Below are positions 7,983-10,788 of a DNA stretch of 10,788 nucleotides, piece after piece. The translations under genes were made by a program, and so were the position numbers. Under the pieces are notes generated by a model. That model searched no databases and was not told where the DNA came from. It worked only from the letters and a program-made list of their open reading frames with translations. Source of the DNA: an uncultured Agitococcus sp. (GTDB lineage Bacteria > Pseudomonadota > Gammaproteobacteria > Pseudomonadales > Moraxellaceae); contig NZ_CALETI010000229.1 in NCBI RefSeq assembly GCF_937920075.1, positions 1 to 10,788 of the forward strand. Reading direction: 5' to 3'. Position 1 is the first letter of the stretch. Each line of letters begins with the position of its first letter.

Positions 7983-8031
7983 CTTCGACTCCGCTCAGGG
8001 AGCAGCTTACGGCGGCTGAGCGGAGTCGAAG
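7983..8031. repeat. GC-rich palindromic (REP/MITE-like) element between folK and panB
   Basis: The arm CTTCGACTCCGCTCAG (7983-7998) is perfectly complementary to CTGAGCGGAGTCGAAG (8016-8031), a 16-bp stem around a 17-nt spacer (7999-8015). It is strikingly GC-rich against AT-rich flanks and fills half of the 101-bp gap between folK and panB. I recall near-identical arms in intergenic repeats of unrelated bacteria, so it is probably one copy of a dispersed family mobilised in trans. No T-tract follows on the plus strand, so it is not a standard intrinsic terminator. No target-site duplication is evident. Family membership is from memory, not from a search. Confidence 0.8.
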
Positions 8032-8057
8032 CCCATTTTCTAAACAAGAGGTTATCG

Positions 8058-8849
8058 ATGCCAATCACCCTAACGACACTCCGCGACTGCAAAAAACGTG
8101 GCGAAAAATTTGCCATGATTACCTGTTATGACACCATTTTTGCCCAAACCATGAATGCCGCTGGTGTTGAATGTTTATTAGTCGGCGACTCTTTAGGCAT
8201 GGTTTTACAAGGCCATAGCTCAACGCTACCTGTGACTATGCAAGACATGATTTATCATACTCAATGTGTGGCACGTGGCAACAATAATGCTTTTTTATTG
8301 GCCGATATGCCGTTTATGTCTTATGCCACCGTGAATGACGCGCTAAACAATGCCGCAGCATTAATGAGAGTAGGTGCTCATGCGGTTAAGTTAGAAGGTG
8401 GTGCTTGGTTAGCTGACACAGTCACCCAATTAGCACGTGGCGGCATTCCTTGTTGTGTCCACATGGGCTTAACGCCTCAATCTGTGCATGTTTTTGGTGG
8501 CTATAAAGTACAAGGTAAAACGGCTGATGCTGCTGCTAAATTAATTGAAGAAGCCAAAATGGTTGAGCAAGCAGGTGCGGCATTGATTTTGCTCGAATGC
8601 GTACCCAGTGCTGTTGCCGCACAAGTCACAGCGAGCGTCTCGATTCCTGTCATTGGTATTGGTGCAGGCAAAGACTGTGACGGTCAAGTTTTGGTTGTTC
8701 ACGATATGTTAGGCTTGCACCAAGGAAAACCTGCCCGTTTTGTCAAAAACTTTTTAACAGGCCAAGCCAGTATTCAAGATGCTTTTGTGGCTTATGTGAA
8801 AGCGGTTAAAGAGCAAAGCTATCCAGCACCCGAACATGGATTTAATTAA
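8058..8849 (+). CDS. panB: 3-methyl-2-oxobutanoate hydroxymethyltransferase (ketopantoate synthase)
   Basis: PanB transfers the hydroxymethyl group of 5,10-methylene-tetrahydrofolate to 2-oxoisovalerate, giving ketopantoate, the first step to pantothenate. It is a cytosolic TIM-barrel enzyme. The chosen start gives 263 residues, about the E. coli length of 264. It has AAGAGG at 8046-8051, 6 nt upstream. The metal ligands D44 (VGDSLGM), D83 (LADMPF) and E113 (KLEGG) and the general base E180 (LLECVP) are present, as are HMGLTP at 135-140 and IGIGAGKDCDGQVLV at 199-213. The frame stays open back to an ATG at 7941 inside folK. That longer form would translate the palindromic repeat and add 39 non-homologous residues, so it is rejected. 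The gene is followed by panC after 1 nt. Confidence 0.96.
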   Translation: MPITLTTLRDCKKRGEKFAMITCYDTIFAQTMNAAGVECLLVGDSLGMVLQGHSSTLPVTMQDMIYHTQCVARGNNNAFLLADMPFMSYATVNDALNNAAALMRVGAHAVKLEGGAWLADTVTQLARGGIPCCVHMGLTPQSVHVFGGYKVQGKTADAAAKLIEEAKMVEQAGAALILLECVPSAVAAQVTASVSIPVIGIGAGKDCDGQVLVVHDMLGLHQGKPARFVKNFLTGQASIQDAFVAYVKAVKEQSYPAPEHGFN

Positions 8850-8850
8850 C

Positions 8851-9705
8851 ATGCAAACTGTACATACCATTCAAGCCGTGCGTGAGTTTGTTAACGCTGC
8901 CAAACAACAAGGTAAAAAAGTGGGCTTTGTGCCAACAATGGGCAATTTGCATGCAGGTCATATTCATCTAATTGCTCAAGCCAAAACACAAGCCGATGTG
9001 GTGATATGCAGCATTTTTGTCAATCCCACGCAGTTTGGTGCCAATGAAGACTTTGGCAGTTATCCACGTACCTTAGAAGCTGATAGCCAACAATTACAAG
9101 CGGCGGCTTGTGATTTGCTCTTTGCCCCTTCTGCACAAGAAATGTATCAAAATGGCTTTAGCCAACATACTGTGGTGACAGTGAATGGCTTAAGTGAACA
9201 ACTTTGTGGTCAATTTAGACCAACGCATTTTGCAGGGGTCGCTACGGTTGTCAGTAAGCTATTTAACATTGTACAACCTGATATTGCCTTTTTTGGCGAA
9301 AAAGACTTTCAACAATTAGCGGTGATTCGTTGTTTAACTACTGAATTAGCTTTTCCGATTGAAATTGTTGGTGTTCCTACTCAACGTGCCGAAGATGGCC
9401 TAGCACTGAGTTCACGTAATGGGTATTTATCTGCTGAAGAACGTGCTAAAGCCCCAATGATTTATCAAATGTTGCAGCAGCTAAAAACCGCCATTGACAA
9501 TGGTCATCGTGATTACACCATGTTATGTGATGCAGCGATGTTGCATTTACAAAAATCTGGCTTTGATCCCGATTATATTGCTGTTAAACGTGCAATTGAC
9601 CTACAAGATGCCAATGCAGATGACTTAGACTTGGTATTATTGGTGGCTGCGCGTTTAGGCAAAACCCGTTTAATTGATAATATTGCCTTTAAATTAGACA
9701 ATTAA
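8851..9705 (+). CDS. panC: Pantothenate synthetase (pantoate--beta-alanine ligase)
   Basis: PanC uses ATP to make pantoyl-adenylate and then condenses it with beta-alanine to form pantothenate in the cytosol. The 284 residues match the E. coli length of 283. The nucleotidyltransferase signature VPTMGNLHAGH at 27-37 contains the HxGH motif (H34, H37). FVNPTQFGANED lies at 56-67, GEKDFQQLAVIR at 149-160 and the KMSKS-like segment RAEDGLALSSRNGYLS at 179-194. An alternative ATG at 8836, inside the end of panB, would add five residues (MDLIN). ATG 8851 fits the family N-terminus better, though neither start has a good Shine-Dalgarno (only TGGA at 8837-8840). Coupling to panB termination is likely. 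Confidence 0.95.
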   Translation: MQTVHTIQAVREFVNAAKQQGKKVGFVPTMGNLHAGHIHLIAQAKTQADVVICSIFVNPTQFGANEDFGSYPRTLEADSQQLQAAACDLLFAPSAQEMYQNGFSQHTVVTVNGLSEQLCGQFRPTHFAGVATVVSKLFNIVQPDIAFFGEKDFQQLAVIRCLTTELAFPIEIVGVPTQRAEDGLALSSRNGYLSAEERAKAPMIYQMLQQLKTAIDNGHRDYTMLCDAAMLHLQKSGFDPDYIAVKRAIDLQDANADDLDLVLLVAARLGKTRLIDNIAFKLDN

Positions 9706-9819
9706 ACAGCAAAATTTCGGACAATCGTCCAATAAGTTATTTTTATTACAGATATAGGTTGAATCGGGGACAAGATTACGGCAAAATGACGCGCCCATTT
9801 TTATGACTATTTATAATGG

Positions 9820-9847
9820 TTGAACTTATAAATAATCAGCGTAAAAT
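9820..9847 (+). promoter_or_regulatory. Putative sigma70 promoter of panD
   Basis: TTGAAC at 9820-9825 (4/6 to TTGACA) is followed after 16 bp by TAAAAT at 9842-9847 (5/6 to TATAAT), placing transcription start near 9854, about 36 nt before the panD ATG. A second, weaker pair, TTGAAT (9759-9764) and CAAAAT (9782-9787) with a 17-bp spacer, lies upstream. The rest of the 184-bp gap (9706-9889) shows only a short GGAC/GTCC dyad at 9719-9730 and no ORF or RNA gene that I can recognise. Confidence 0.4.
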
Positions 9848-9889
9848 GTCCCGAACAAGCCCTGCGACCCCCCTACGGAGGCAACCGCC

Positions 9890-10270
9890 ATGCAATGCAC
9901 CATGCTTAAAGCCAAACTCCACCGTGCTGTTGTGACTCACGCTGAAGTTGATTATGAAGGCTCTTGCGCCATTGACGGTAACTTGCTCGATTTATCGGGC
10001 ATTTTAGAGTATGAACAAATTCAAATTTACAACGTCACCAATGGTGAACGTTTTACCACTTACGCAATTCGTGCCGAAGCTGGCTCACGTATTATTTCCG
10101 TTAACGGTGCGGCTGCTCACAAAGCCCAACCTGGTGACAAAGTCATTATTTGTGCCTATGCCAATTATGCAGCTGCCGAATTAATTAACTTTAAACCTCG
10201 CTTAATTTATTGCAACCCAGACAACACTGTTAGCCATAGTGCTAATGCTATTCCTGTGCAAGTTGCTTGA
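9890..10270 (+). CDS. panD: Aspartate 1-decarboxylase proenzyme
   Basis: PanD decarboxylates L-aspartate to beta-alanine, the substrate of PanC. It is made as a proenzyme that cleaves itself between G24 and S25 (YEGSCAID) to create the catalytic pyruvoyl group. The 126 residues equal the E. coli length, and K9, S25, R54 and Y58 are all present at the usual numbers. RGSRIISVNGAAAH-like sequence at about 65-77 and the C-terminus IPVQVA are typical. The start at 9890 is supported by GGAGG at 9877-9881 and by alignment to the family N-terminus; the in-frame ATG at 9902 would remove conserved residues. It has its own probable promoter and a strong terminator, so it may be a separate unit or the end of the pan operon. 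Confidence 0.97.
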   Translation: MQCTMLKAKLHRAVVTHAEVDYEGSCAIDGNLLDLSGILEYEQIQIYNVTNGERFTTYAIRAEAGSRIISVNGAAAHKAQPGDKVIICAYANYAAAELINFKPRLIYCNPDNTVSHSANAIPVQVA

Positions 10271-10277
10271 ATTTAGA

Positions 10278-10317
10278 ACAATAAAAAACGGCCATTTATT
10301 TGGCCGTTTTTTATTGT
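10278..10317. terminator. Bidirectional intrinsic terminator between panD and the convergent phosphatase gene
   Basis: The arm ACAATAAAAAACGGCCA (10278-10294) is perfectly complementary to TGGCCGTTTTTTATTGT (10301-10317), a 17-bp stem with the 6-nt loop TTTATT. The core GGCCA/TGGCC is followed by six T on the plus strand. The matching A-run gives six U for minus-strand transcripts. It lies 7 nt after the panD stop and 17 nt before the stop of the convergent gene, so it can serve both. Confidence 0.93.
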
Positions 10318-10334
10318 GTTTAAGGTCTATTGAG

Positions 10335-10788
10335 TTAATTGAGACTATTACCAACATAATGAATCGTTAGCATAGAAACATCATCCGTAAAGGCCTCTTG
10401 CTCACCTCCTCGCCAAAGATTTAACTCCTGTTGTAAAATAGCAAGTGTTTGTTGTAGTGGTAACTCATGATGTTTGTCCAATAAATCTATCAATCTCTGT
10501 TCACCAAATTGTTCTGACAATTTATTTTCACATTCAGTAATGCCATCTGTATATAAATATAAACGAGAGTCATTTTCTAAACTAAAGGCAACTTCTTGAT
10601 AATCTGGCTCCTCCAAAAAGCCTACAGGCACACCACCTTCACTATCAATAACTTCTACAACATTATTAGCATGAATCACTATCGGGCTAGTATGACCTGC
10701 ACGAGTCAACATACCTTGCCCCGTAAAAACGTTTAACACCCCATAAACAATGGTAAAATAGAACCAAATGCCCAGCGAAATGCCAATT
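10335..10788 (-). CDS. SpoIIE/PP2C-type serine phosphatase, C-terminal part (runs off the right edge)
   Basis: The minus-strand frame ends at a TAA (10335-10337) and is open to the window edge, so the N-terminus is missing. A GTG at 10737-10739 is not a convincing start, because homologous-looking sequence (FYFTIVYGVLNVFTG) continues upstream of it. The visible part of about 150 residues has the pattern of the SpoIIE/RsbU phosphatase domain: YGVLNVFTGQ, then RAGHTSPI, GGVPVGF, YLYTDGITE and TDDVSMLTI. The Asp residues in the last two are the expected metal ligands. Such enzymes dephosphorylate anti-sigma-factor antagonists (STAS proteins) in partner-switching pathways, often under control of a fused receiver or sensor domain. 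Which domain is fused here cannot be seen. It is convergent to panD and not part of that operon. Confidence 0.85.
   Translation of the reverse strand, partial: IGISLGIWFYFTIVYGVLNVFTGQGMLTRAGHTSPIVIHANNVVEVIDSEGGVPVGFLEEPDYQEVAFSLENDSRLYLYTDGITECENKLSEQFGEQRLIDLLDKHHELPLQQTLAILQQELNLWRGGEQEAFTDDVSMLTIHYVGNSLN

Noticed and set aside
7941..8057. N-terminal extension of panB from the ATG at 7941
   Set aside because: It overlaps folK, translates the palindromic repeat and adds 39 residues absent from the family; ATG 8058 has a good ribosome site and gives the normal length.
8836..8850. ATG at 8836 as the panC start
   Set aside because: It gives five extra residues with no better ribosome site; ATG 8851 matches the family N-terminus. 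Not fully excluded.
9706..9889. Hidden small RNA (CrcZ-like) or small gene before panD
   Set aside because: No repeated CA-rich motifs, no terminator in the gap and no ORF with a ribosome site were seen; only promoter-like pairs.
10335..10739. Complete 134-residue phosphatase starting at GTG 10739
   Set aside because: The frame is open to the window edge and family-like sequence continues upstream of the GTG, so the gene is cut by the window and not short.

Overview
The window is a dense, almost entirely plus-strand chromosomal segment from an AT-rich gammaproteobacterium. The best guess is a member of Pseudomonadales, possibly Moraxellaceae-like. The basis is the gene order dksA - gluQ - small membrane ORF - cbrA - cbrB - pcnB - folK - panB - panC - panD, which as I recall it matches the Pseudomonas chromosomal block. 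The base composition is much lower in GC than Pseudomonas (AT-rich third positions, many TTA/AAA/CAA codons). This is core genome; I see no prophage, transposase, CRISPR array or tRNA.

Layout. Positions 1-48 hold the last 15 codons of an unidentified gene. A leader of about 150 bp with two perfect inverted repeats (103-130 and 138-165) precedes dksA (RNA polymerase/ppGpp co-regulator). gluQ (glutamyl-queuosine tRNA-Asp synthetase) follows 9 bp later. Next comes a 58-codon two-helix membrane ORF (1550-1726), resembling the cbrX small ORF of Pseudomonas, whose 3' end overlaps cbrA by 11 nt. cbrA encodes a 989-residue sodium/solute-symporter-histidine kinase and overlaps cbrB, a sigma54-activator response regulator, by 1 nt. 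pcnB (poly(A) polymerase) starts only 9 nt after cbrB, so there is no room for the CrcZ-type small RNA found at that junction in Pseudomonas. pcnB overlaps folK (folate pathway HPPK) by 4 nt.

Between folK and panB lies a GC-rich palindromic element with a perfect 16-bp stem, the only insertion-like object in the window. panB and panC are adjacent. A 184-bp gap with a plausible sigma70 promoter leads to panD. The three pan genes supply ketopantoate, beta-alanine and their condensation to pantothenate; panE is not present here. panD ends at a strong 17-bp-stem bidirectional terminator shared with a convergent minus-strand gene, the C-terminal part of a SpoIIE/PP2C-type phosphatase that runs off the right edge.

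Functionally the block links nutrient sensing (DksA, CbrAB), RNA decay and tRNA modification (PcnB, GluQ) and cofactor synthesis (FolK, PanBCD). No wholly undescribed system was found. The points most worth checking are the cbrX-like overlapping ORF, the missing CrcZ interval, the palindromic repeat inside the folK-panB transcription unit, and the twin hairpins in the dksA leader.
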